Assembly (NCBI GenBank): GCA_900553895.1
Contig: USFB01000022.1
Location: 1-34,130, forward strand
Length of the DNA stretch: 34,130 nucleotides
Direction: 5' to 3'
From: an uncultured bacterium
Lineage (GTDB): Bacteria > Cyanobacteriota > Vampirovibrionia > Gastranaerophilales > Gastranaerophilaceae
Position numbers and translations under genes: made by a program
Notes under the pieces: model-generated
Database searches by the model: none
Seen by the model: only the letters and a program-made list of their open reading frames with translations
Told to the model about the DNA's origin: nothing
Part shown: piece by piece, positions 8,618-15,946 of the stretch
How positions within the stretch are numbered: the first letter of the stretch is position 1
Layout: every line of letters begins with the position of its first letter

Positions 8618-9532
8618 ATGGAAGAAAAAAGATACAATCAATATAGTAAACACCTCAAAGATAAATTTGGCGCAAAGGTTTATAAAATAACTTTAGACGC
8701 AGGTTTCTCCTGTCCAAATCGTGACGGTAAAATCTCAAATCTCGGTTGTATTTTTTGTGATGATGGCGGAAGCTTTTCACAAGCACATTCAAATCTTTTG
8801 AGCATAGAAGAACAGGTTAAAGTCGGTGCGGAAACTTTGGCTAGAAGATTTAAGGCAAAGAAATTCATGTCTTATTTTCAAGCTTTTTCAAATACTTATA
8901 AGCCGGTTGACGAATTGGAAAAAATCTATACTGCATCACTCAATCACCCTGATATTGTGGGGCTTTCAGTCGGAACTCGTCCGGATTGTGTGGATGATGA
9001 TAAATTAAAATTGATTTCTTCGTTTACAAAAGATTATTATACTTGGGTTGAATACGGCTTGCAGAGTGTGCATGATAAGACTTTGAAAAAAATTAATCGC
9101 GGACACGATTATAAATGTTTTTTGGATGCGTACGAAAAAACTAAAAAATATGGGATTAACACTTGTCTTCATGTAATTTTGAATCTGTTTGAAAATCACG
9201 AAGAAATGATGGAAACAGCTAAAACGATTGCGAAGCTTGAACCTGAAGGTGTTAAGATTCACATGCTTTGCGCTTTAGAAGGAACTGAACTCGCTGAAAT
9301 GTATAGAAACGGCGAAATTGATTTTATGTCAGAAGATGAGTATGTGAATACAGTTTGTGATTTTTTGGAATATTTACCACCACAAACGACAATTCATCGC
9401 CTTGCAGGAAATGGTTTAAGGACAGAACTTGTAGCTCCTCGTTGGATTGGCAAAAAACTTGATTGCCTAAATAAAATTGATAGAGAATTTATCAGGCGCG
9501 ATACAAGACAAGGCAGCAAGTATTACAATTAG
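8618..9532 (+). CDS. Radical SAM protein, TIGR01212/YhcC family
   Basis: A 304-residue iron-sulfur enzyme that should cleave S-adenosylmethionine. The cluster cysteines are C32, C44 and C47 (SCPNRDG...GCIFC), the spacing of the YhcC family rather than the usual CX3CX2C. Other family traits are FQAFSNTY, GLSVGTRPDC, EYGLQS, INRGH and the late HRLAGNG. The reaction of this family is not settled. It begins 8 nt after mgtE with only a weak ribosome-binding site, so it is probably translated by coupling. Confidence 0.88.
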   Translation: MEEKRYNQYSKHLKDKFGAKVYKITLDAGFSCPNRDGKISNLGCIFCDDGGSFSQAHSNLLSIEEQVKVGAETLARRFKAKKFMSYFQAFSNTYKPVDELEKIYTASLNHPDIVGLSVGTRPDCVDDDKLKLISSFTKDYYTWVEYGLQSVHDKTLKKINRGHDYKCFLDAYEKTKKYGINTCLHVILNLFENHEEMMETAKTIAKLEPEGVKIHMLCALEGTELAEMYRNGEIDFMSEDEYVNTVCDFLEYLPPQTTIHRLAGNGLRTELVAPRWIGKKLDCLNKIDREFIRRDTRQGSKYYN

Positions 9533-9536
9533 TACG

Positions 9537-10103
9537 TTATTTTTCAAGCAGACTGTTGTAAATATTGATGGTAGCTAAACAGATTCGAAGTTTTCTATCC
9601 ACAAGACTTTTAATAGTATTTTCATAGCAAACCAAAAGCGCAGAATCGATGCCACCCTTTTTCAGAGCGTTTTTAATAGGTTCATAATGTTCACTTGGTC
9701 TGGTTCTTTCTTCAATTTTATCTGCCAAGAATATTATTTTTTCAAAAGGTGTCATGTCAACTTTTCCTAAAGTATGCCACCTTATTGCAGATAAAATTTC
9801 TTCATCATTAACTCCAAATTCTTTTTTTGCGACATAAGCACCAACAGGCGCATGATGGGTTTTAGGATTACATAATTCACCATCTTCCAACGGTAAAGTT
9901 TTTAAAATTGCCATCGTTTCGTCTTTTTGCATACACTTTGCACAATCATGTATAAGTCCGGCAAAATATGCCTTATCTTTATCTAAACCAAATTTTTCCG
10001 CTAACTCTTTCGCACAATCAGCAGTTCCTAAAGAATGTTCATATCTTTCTTCGTTTAAATTTGCTTTAAGCCAATTTTTAATATAATCAATTGTATAAAC
10101 CAT
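9537..10103 (-). CDS. yqeK: HD-domain hydrolase YqeK (Ap4A hydrolase type)
   Basis: A 188-residue HD phosphohydrolase. Metal ligands are seen at H23 (YEHSLG), H52-D53 (LIHDCAK) and in THHAPVGA, with DKIE..R later. Family members symmetrically hydrolyse diadenosine tetraphosphate and are often encoded next to nadD, as here: its first 17 nt overlap the end of nadD, so the two are co-translated. It is the last gene of the lysA operon and ends 4 nt from the convergent radical SAM gene. Confidence 0.9.
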   Translation of the reverse strand: MVYTIDYIKNWLKANLNEERYEHSLGTADCAKELAEKFGLDKDKAYFAGLIHDCAKCMQKDETMAILKTLPLEDGELCNPKTHHAPVGAYVAKKEFGVNDEEILSAIRWHTLGKVDMTPFEKIIFLADKIEERTRPSEHYEPIKNALKKGGIDSALLVCYENTIKSLVDRKLRICLATINIYNSLLEK

Positions 10104-10647
10104 TTTCTTTAATATATTCCTCTACTTTCTCTAATTTATTATTTTTTGAATGATGTTCTCTTAAATCTGTTGATGAAACATCATAAAATTCCATTGGTGC
10201 CATCTCATAATCAAATTTTTCTTTTGGAGTTAATTCTACACCTCTTGGAAAAACTATAAAATGAACCAATTTGCTTAATTCTTCTACCTTATACCAACTT
10301 TCAATTTTTTCAAAAGCATCTGTTCCTATAAGAAAATTTAATTTTTCTTTTATATTATAAATTTCTCTTATTTTTTTTACAGTATTTAATGAATATGATT
10401 TTTCACCATTTTCGCACAATTTATATTCTATATCAGAAACTTCAAATCTCGGCTCTTGTGCAGTTGCGATTTTTACCATTTCTAATCTGTGATTTGCAAG
10501 TTCAGGATTTATTTCCTTATGAGGCGGTATAAATGCAGGAATGAATATTATCTTTTCAAACCCATAATGCTCAAGAGCAAATTCTGCAACTTTTAAATGC
10601 GCTTCGTGGATTGGATTAAATGTTCCGGGGAAAATACAAATTGTCAC
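10087..10647 (-). CDS. nadD: Nicotinate-nucleotide adenylyltransferase
   Basis: A 186-residue enzyme that makes deamido-NAD from nicotinate mononucleotide and ATP. It shows the nucleotidyltransferase motif GTFNPIHEAHL (H14 and H17), PPHKE at ~40, the FLIGTDAF segment and the SSTDLR motif near the C-terminus. The start codon is GTG, fixed by a GGAG site 7 nt upstream; there is no ATG nearby. It overlaps yqeK by 17 nt and follows the YitT-family gene by 15 nt. Confidence 0.94.
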   Translation of the reverse strand: MTICIFPGTFNPIHEAHLKVAEFALEHYGFEKIIFIPAFIPPHKEINPELANHRLEMVKIATAQEPRFEVSDIEYKLCENGEKSYSLNTVKKIREIYNIKEKLNFLIGTDAFEKIESWYKVEELSKLVHFIVFPRGVELTPKEKFDYEMAPMEFYDVSSTDLREHHSKNNKLEKVEEYIKENGLYN

Positions 10648-10662
10648 AATTTAACTCCAAAG

Positions 10663-11550
10663 TTATTTATGTTTTTTAACCCTCACGCCTTCAACTTCGT
10701 GAACATCTTCTGTTACAAGAAATGCTCTCGGGTCAATTGAATGTACGAGTTCTTTTAATTTTGCCATTTCAAATTTGCTCACAACACAATAAGTTTGAAC
10801 TTTTTCCTGTTTGGAATATCCGCCCATCGCCTTCATATAAGTTACACTCACATCAAGTTCTTTCATTATAGCGTTGCCGATTTCTTTATAATATTCTGAA
10901 AAAATTCTAACAGATTTTGCTTTGTCCAAACCTTCCAGCACGGAATCAATAACTTTTGAAGCTATATAATAAGTCAAAATCGAATAAAGTGCTCTGTCCC
11001 ATCCGTATAAAAATCCTGCACCCATATAGATAAACAGGTTAATGAACATCAAAAGTTCTCCGACTGAAATAATTTTAAGCTTCTTAGAAAGGTTTATAGA
11101 AACCATTTCAGTACCGTCTAAAGAAGCATTGTTTCTTAAGATTAAACCAACTCCAAAACCTAAAATAATACCACCGAAAACTGTTGCAAGTAACAAATCA
11201 TTTGTTGCCTGCATACCGTGTAAAACGTTAGTCGCAACTGCCAACATGCCTGTTGCAAAAAACGTTTGGAAAACAAATTTTTGACCCAAATTTTTTAATG
11301 CCATCAAAATAAACGGAATATTGATGCAGAAAATCAGTATACCTAAGTTCCATTTGGTTAAATATGAAACCATCATGGAAATACCGATTACGCCTCCATC
11401 AATAATGTTGTTTGGTAAAAGAAACATTTCCAAACCGACAGCAACGATAAAGCAACCAAGAGTTAAGAAAAACGCTTTTGCTACGTATTCTCTAACCAGT
11501 TCGCCTTTTGTTTTCTTTTTTATTTCAGGTTTTTTCTTACCGAAAAGCAT
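10663..11550 (-). CDS. YitT family membrane protein (DUF161/DUF2179)
   Basis: A 295-residue protein with about five to six membrane helices in residues ~25-205 (containing LLPNNIIDGGVIGISMM and the NASLDGTEM loop) and a cytosolic C-terminal DUF2179 domain (residues ~215-290, RIFSEYY... TYMKAMGGYSKQEK). Its biochemical role is unknown. It begins 3 nt after the cdaA stop codon, so the two are translationally linked. The C-terminal domain is a small alpha/beta fold, and the linkage to a c-di-AMP synthase makes nucleotide sensing a testable idea. Confidence 0.85.
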   Translation of the reverse strand: MLFGKKKPEIKKKTKGELVREYVAKAFFLTLGCFIVAVGLEMFLLPNNIIDGGVIGISMMVSYLTKWNLGILIFCINIPFILMALKNLGQKFVFQTFFATGMLAVATNVLHGMQATNDLLLATVFGGIILGFGVGLILRNNASLDGTEMVSINLSKKLKIISVGELLMFINLFIYMGAGFLYGWDRALYSILTYYIASKVIDSVLEGLDKAKSVRIFSEYYKEIGNAIMKELDVSVTYMKAMGGYSKQEKVQTYCVVSKFEMAKLKELVHSIDPRAFLVTEDVHEVEGVRVKKHK

Positions 11551-11553
11551 ACC

Positions 11554-12444
11554 TTATTCTTTTCCCTTTAAAATATCAAAAATATTTTTGTGCTTATTTT
11601 CAGCCAAATCTTTTGGCTTTATTCCCAAAATTGATTCCAAGTCTGTTTTAAGGGTCGTCAAATCATCGTATTTCTTTAAAATTCCATCCATACAAACAGA
11701 AACATCGCCTGTTTCTTCGGAAACAACAAGACAAGCTGCATCAGAAACTTCTGACATACCGATTGCAGCTCTGTGGCGCGTTCCATATCTCCAGCTTAAT
11801 TTCGGATCTTCCGTTAGAGGAAGAAGCACGCCGGCAGAGTGAATTTTATTATTTTCAATAACCATAGCACCATCGTGTAATGGTGTGTTCGGATGAAAAA
11901 TTGTTAAAATTAATTCAGTAGAAATCAAAGCATCAAGTTTTGTTCCCACATCATTATAGACTCCGGCGTTCATTCCTTTTTGAAAAACCATCAATGCGCC
12001 GGTTTTTGTTTTTGTTAAATATTTAACAGCTTCAATAATTTCTTTGATTACATCAACATCATTTTCTGCTGCTTTTGCAAACGATCCCGGAGTGAAAAAT
12101 GCTTTTCTTATAAATCCCGGTTGTCCCAGATAACCCAAAAACCTTCTTAATTCCGGTTGGAAAATTACAATCAAGCTCAAAGATATCAAAGTTACAAGTG
12201 ATTTTAAGAAAACGCCTAAAATTCTTAAATCTATAAGAATAAGAATTTCACTCAAAATCCAAGCAAAAATCAGAATAAAAAGACCCTTAACAAGTTTTTC
12301 GGATTGAGTATCTTTGATAAATTTTTGATAAAATACAAAAAGAATTACAACAATAAAACCGATTTCCAAAATATTTATCCAGTTCAATGACCATTGAAGT
12401 GGACTCAAAATATCTTGAATTAAGGAAATCAGCGCATCTGTCAT
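11554..12444 (-). CDS. cdaA: Diadenylate cyclase CdaA
   Basis: A 296-residue membrane enzyme that condenses two ATP into c-di-AMP. Three membrane helices occupy residues ~15-90. The DAC domain (~100-270) carries the DGA motif (LHDGAMVI) and the RHR motif (YGTRHRAAIG), both intact, followed by SEETGDVS. It starts 1 nt after the lysA stop, with AGGTTGAG inside the lysA end as its ribosome-binding site. lysA next to a DAC gene is an arrangement known in Cyanobacteria. No cdaR-like partner or glmM follows, unlike in Firmicutes. Confidence 0.95.
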   Translation of the reverse strand: MTDALISLIQDILSPLQWSLNWINILEIGFIVVILFVFYQKFIKDTQSEKLVKGLFILIFAWILSEILILIDLRILGVFLKSLVTLISLSLIVIFQPELRRFLGYLGQPGFIRKAFFTPGSFAKAAENDVDVIKEIIEAVKYLTKTKTGALMVFQKGMNAGVYNDVGTKLDALISTELILTIFHPNTPLHDGAMVIENNKIHSAGVLLPLTEDPKLSWRYGTRHRAAIGMSEVSDAACLVVSEETGDVSVCMDGILKKYDDLTTLKTDLESILGIKPKDLAENKHKNIFDILKGKE

Positions 12445-12445
12445 A

Positions 12446-13750
12446 TTATCTCAACCTATCGGGAATGTTATCTTTAGAGATTAAATCATCCAACGTCTCT
12501 CTATATACTATAATATCAGAATGTGAATTATTTACAAGTACCATAGCAGGTTTTTCTACGCGATTATAATTGCTTGCCATAGAATAATTATAAGCACCTG
12601 TATTATATACGCAAAGAATATCTCCGCTTTCCAATTTAGGAAGTTCTATTTCGTTAATCAATATATCGCCACTTTCGCAAAAACGTCCTGCGATTGTAAC
12701 TTTTTCTAAATTCTCAGATGTCGGTTTATTTGCCACTTGTGCAGTATATTCTGCCTGATACATACTAGGACGCGGATTATCAGCCATTCCGCCATCAACA
12801 GCAACATATTTGCGTCCGTTTGAAACTTGTTTTGAGCTTCCTACCGTATAAAGAGTTACACCGCTTGTAGAAATAATGCTCCTTCCCGGCTCTATATAAA
12901 TTGTAGGAATTTCAACCGCGTATTTATGCATCGCATCGGTAACAACTGAAGCTAAAGCTTCAACTTCAGGCGGATTATCAGAATCGGTATATTTAACACC
13001 CAAACCGCCGCCAATATTCATTTCATCTAAAACTAAACCAAATTTTTCTTTAATTCTTGAAATCTCTTTAACCAAAATCTCAACTTCGTCATAGTAACAT
13101 TGTATTTCAAAAATTTGAGAACCTATATGTGCGTGTAAACCGCGCAATACCAGATTTGTATATTTTTCTTGTATAAGAGTGATTATTTCATCAACCTGAG
13201 TCAAATCAAATCCGAATTTTGAATCTATCTGTCCAGTTTGGATGTAATCGTGCGTGTGACATTCAATTCCGGGAGTAATTCTTAATAAAATATCAGCCTT
13301 AATACCTTTTTCTGTTGCGATATTATTCAACAATTCTGCTTCATAGAAATTATCAACTGAAAAACGTCCGACTTTGCAATCAAGCGCAAGTTCAATTTCT
13401 CTTCTTGTTTTGTTATTGCCGTTAAACAAAACTTTTGACATATCTGCGCCGGCTTTAAATACAGTATAAATTTCTCCGGCTGACACAGTATCGAATCCAA
13501 AATCTTCGCTTGCTAGAATTTTAGCGATTGCAGATGTACAAAGAGCTTTAGATGCGTACATCATCTTAATATTGGTGTAATTTTTAAAAGCCTTTTTGTA
13601 GTCTTGACAAATTCCGCGCAAAGTTGCTTCATCTATTACATAGAGTGGTGTTCCGTATTTTTTTGCCAATCCTACGGTATCACAGCCACCAATATATATA
13701 TGTTCTTTTTCTTCTAGGGTTATAGGTTTTATAGATTGATTTACGCTCAT
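12446..13750 (-). CDS. lysA: Diaminopimelate decarboxylase
   Basis: A 434-residue PLP enzyme that makes L-lysine from meso-diaminopimelate, the last step of lysine synthesis. The PLP lysine is K68 (MMYASKAL). Also present are the H-x-G-S-Q segment (LHAHIGSQI), GGGLG, EPGRS and the catalytic CESGD near the C-terminus. It is the first gene of the five-gene operon. GAGGA lies upstream of the ATG, and the leader is too short for a lysine riboswitch. Confidence 0.96.
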   Translation of the reverse strand: MSVNQSIKPITLEEKEHIYIGGCDTVGLAKKYGTPLYVIDEATLRGICQDYKKAFKNYTNIKMMYASKALCTSAIAKILASEDFGFDTVSAGEIYTVFKAGADMSKVLFNGNNKTRREIELALDCKVGRFSVDNFYEAELLNNIATEKGIKADILLRITPGIECHTHDYIQTGQIDSKFGFDLTQVDEIITLIQEKYTNLVLRGLHAHIGSQIFEIQCYYDEVEILVKEISRIKEKFGLVLDEMNIGGGLGVKYTDSDNPPEVEALASVVTDAMHKYAVEIPTIYIEPGRSIISTSGVTLYTVGSSKQVSNGRKYVAVDGGMADNPRPSMYQAEYTAQVANKPTSENLEKVTIAGRFCESGDILINEIELPKLESGDILCVYNTGAYNYSMASNYNRVEKPAMVLVNNSHSDIIVYRETLDDLISKDNIPDRLR

Positions 13751-13780
13751 AAAAAATCCTCTTATTTTGCTATTTTTTTT

Positions 13781-13809
13781 ATTCTATCAAAAAAAATGCA
13801 TACAATGAA
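13781..13809 (-). promoter_or_regulatory. Promoter of the lysA operon
   Basis: On the minus strand, TTCATT, a 17-nt spacer, then TAGAAT, about 30 nt before the lysA start codon. It would transcribe lysA-cdaA-yitT family-nadD-yqeK as one unit. Confidence 0.5.
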
Positions 13810-13934
13810 GCACCTTTTTAGGTTATTTTTATAGGTTTGTAAATTTTTGTAAAAAATTGAGCCAAAAGCCTAAAGTTTTTAAAAATTATGCCGTAAATAA
13901 TTGTGTAAAACAATATGGATAGCAGGTAAAGACA

Positions 13935-14903
13935 ATGGGATTTGATTTTACAGGTATCAAAACAAATTTAGAAGGTATTGAAAATTATTTAAATGCAAAT
14001 GGCGTTAAATTGTCTGATGAAGATACAAAATCATTAGAAAGCATTTTTACGCAGGCGGATACTTCTACTCATAAAGAGAATGAGGAAGAATATAACAACG
14101 GAGAACTTGATTTCGAAGAACAAATGACATTTAAAAGCCTATTACACCAAAATCTTGAAAAAATAAAAAACAAAATAAGCACATATTTTAATGGCATAAA
14201 TGAAAAAAAATTAGAAAAAATAGGCAAAACTAAAACAACCGAACCAAGAGATGCTATCAAAGATGAACGTCCGCAATTTATACCAATAAAGAATAAAAGT
14301 ATAAAACACACCGTAACTTATACAAGAGAAGACATTTATTTGATAGCTATGGATCAGTGTATAAAAAGGACACCTGAACTAAGAAATATTAGCCCTGCCT
14401 CAAAGCGAATTAGTATCGCTAGAAAAAAATATCCAAACTTAGTAAATAAGAATCTTCAAGTTGCAAACAATGTTGTAAATATGGTAATGAAGCACTGCAC
14501 GGAATATGACGTTCCGGAATTAGTTCCTGTAATTACAAATATGCTTGGAGTTGAAACCGGAGGTTTTAATTTTAGCGCAAAAGTTTTAAAGAAAAAAGGA
14601 AGCCCTGGAGGACCAAAAGGTTCTATGCAAACCGATTTAAAGACTATAGGTGCATTGTATAATGACGAAAAATCTTCTGATGCTCAATATATCCAGAAAT
14701 TAAAAGCAAAATACAAAACGCCGAATGTACTTTATAACGCAATACAAACCAATGTTGAACTTGGTTTGCAAGTTGGCATATTGATTTTTAAGCAAAAACT
14801 CAGAGCAAATGGTGGTAGCGTCAAAGGTGCAGTCAGAGCATATTGTGGCGGTAGTTACAAATACGATTATCCGACAAAAGTCCCGGAACAAATTAAAGTT
14901 TAG
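13935..14903 (+). CDS. Lytic-transglycosylase-like protein, first of a tandem pair
   Basis: A 322-residue protein with no signal peptide or membrane segment. Residues ~48-59 (EEYNNGELDFEE) line up with the intact EF-hand loop of the next gene but are degenerate. Residues ~120-320 resemble an SLT/lysozyme-like domain: GVETGG would carry the catalytic Glu, and GSMQTD matches the GxMQ motif of lytic transglycosylases. Domain identity rests on these motifs and on the clearer paralog downstream. A weak AGGTAAAG precedes the ATG. The next gene starts 13 nt later, so the pair is an operon. How it reaches peptidoglycan without a signal peptide is open; type III export is one possibility. Confidence 0.65.
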   Translation: MGFDFTGIKTNLEGIENYLNANGVKLSDEDTKSLESIFTQADTSTHKENEEEYNNGELDFEEQMTFKSLLHQNLEKIKNKISTYFNGINEKKLEKIGKTKTTEPRDAIKDERPQFIPIKNKSIKHTVTYTREDIYLIAMDQCIKRTPELRNISPASKRISIARKKYPNLVNKNLQVANNVVNMVMKHCTEYDVPELVPVITNMLGVETGGFNFSAKVLKKKGSPGGPKGSMQTDLKTIGALYNDEKSSDAQYIQKLKAKYKTPNVLYNAIQTNVELGLQVGILIFKQKLRANGGSVKGAVRAYCGGSYKYDYPTKVPEQIKV

Positions 14904-14916
14904 AAGGATTAAAATT

Positions 14917-15834
14917 ATGACAGAACCAATAAAATATTCAGAAATCTTTTCTGGAATAAAAAAAGAATTTGCAAAAAAATATGACAAAGATAACAATAAC
15001 AAATTAGATACAAAAGAATATTCGTTATTTTGTAAAGATTGGCTTGAGTATACAAACTCAAATAAAGCCGGTAAAAATTCTTCAATTTTTGTAGCGAAAC
15101 AAGATGCAATCAAGGATTACAAACCAATTATTAGCGGAAGTTTAAATGTAACAAAGAAGAGTAATTCAACTCAAACTGCTCATGAAAAAAACGTAAATAT
15201 GGTTGTGAATGAAGCAAAAAAATGGGATGTAGAAATATCTCCTCAATTGGCGGAATATTGGGCTACAAAGACTGAAAAAATTGCAAAAGCAAACAATCTT
15301 CCGCCTTCTTTATTGATTTCAATAATTAGTCAGGAAACTCATGGTAATTTTCAAAAAAATATAAACTCAAAAAATGGCGCAGGTCCAATGCAAGTTGTAG
15401 AAACAAGCGTTAAAGACTTCTTCCCGGGTGCAAAAGGAAATCGAATAGGAGTATACAAATTATTGAATCCCAAATTATTGGATGAAGTTTTGTACACCAA
15501 TAAAAATGGTCAGAAAAAACTTAGATATAGTAATACAGAAAGTTTACGAAACGCGTGTGCTAATGATGATGAATACGGAATGAAAGTAGGATTATTGATT
15601 TTCCAGATGAAATACGTTGAAGCTGTTTCAAAACTTAAAGATATTTCATTAAAAGAAAGTATTGAAAAATTAAAAAATAAATCAATAAAACTTTCCGAAC
15701 AAGAAAACAAAACTGCAATTAAAATTGCGTTAGCAAATTACAATTCAGTATTTCGAAGTTATGCACCTAATGTTGTAGATTCTTTGAGAAAACATGGTTT
15801 TGACTTTAAAAAATCCAATCTTATCAAAGCTTAA
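14917..15834 (+). CDS. Lytic-transglycosylase-like protein with EF-hand, second of the pair
   Basis: A 305-residue protein. The start at 14917 is chosen because AGAAGGA lies 8 nt upstream; an in-frame ATG at 14809 would lie inside the upstream gene. Residues ~22-33 form a canonical Ca2+-binding EF-hand loop (DKDNNNKLDTKE). Residues ~115-300 form an SLT-type domain with SQETHGNF (catalytic Glu), AGPMQVV (GxMQ motif) and the late ALANYN segment expected of soluble lytic transglycosylases. No signal peptide is visible. It is clearly paralogous to the preceding gene. Its target would be peptidoglycan; export by the type III system encoded earlier is inference. Confidence 0.78.
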   Translation: MTEPIKYSEIFSGIKKEFAKKYDKDNNNKLDTKEYSLFCKDWLEYTNSNKAGKNSSIFVAKQDAIKDYKPIISGSLNVTKKSNSTQTAHEKNVNMVVNEAKKWDVEISPQLAEYWATKTEKIAKANNLPPSLLISIISQETHGNFQKNINSKNGAGPMQVVETSVKDFFPGAKGNRIGVYKLLNPKLLDEVLYTNKNGQKKLRYSNTESLRNACANDDEYGMKVGLLIFQMKYVEAVSKLKDISLKESIEKLKNKSIKLSEQENKTAIKIALANYNSVFRSYAPNVVDSLRKHGFDFKKSNLIKA

Positions 15835-15840
15835 AGATAT

Positions 15841-15910
15841 TGTCGGGCGGAAAGCCCAAACTACTTTTCTGCTTTTCAATGGAAAATTGAAAGTAAAAAA
15901 GTAGTTAATT
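15841..15910. repeat. Compound palindromes after the transglycosylase pair
   Basis: A small palindrome (GGGC...GCCC, 15845-15857) runs directly into a long imperfect hairpin with perfect outer arms AACTACTTTT/AAAAGTAGTT and inner arms CTTTTCAAT/ATTGAAAG. The first part belongs to the same loose group as the palindromes at 25471, 30487 and 31153. It may terminate the plus-strand operon. Confidence 0.6.
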
Positions 15911-15922
15911 CTCTTCGAAACG

Positions 15923-15946
15923 TAAGGCAGAGTTTAGTCTGCCTTA
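15923..15946. terminator. Hairpin at the end of the alpha-mannosidase gene
   Basis: A 9-bp stem TAAGGCAGA/TCTGCCTTA with a 6-nt loop that includes the stop codon of the minus-strand GH38 gene. There is no strong T tract, so terminator activity is uncertain. Confidence 0.4.

Noticed and set aside
14809..14916. Longer N-terminus for the second transglycosylase-like gene
   Set aside because: It would overlap the upstream gene by ~95 nt and has no ribosome-binding site, while AGAAGGA sits just before the ATG at 14917.
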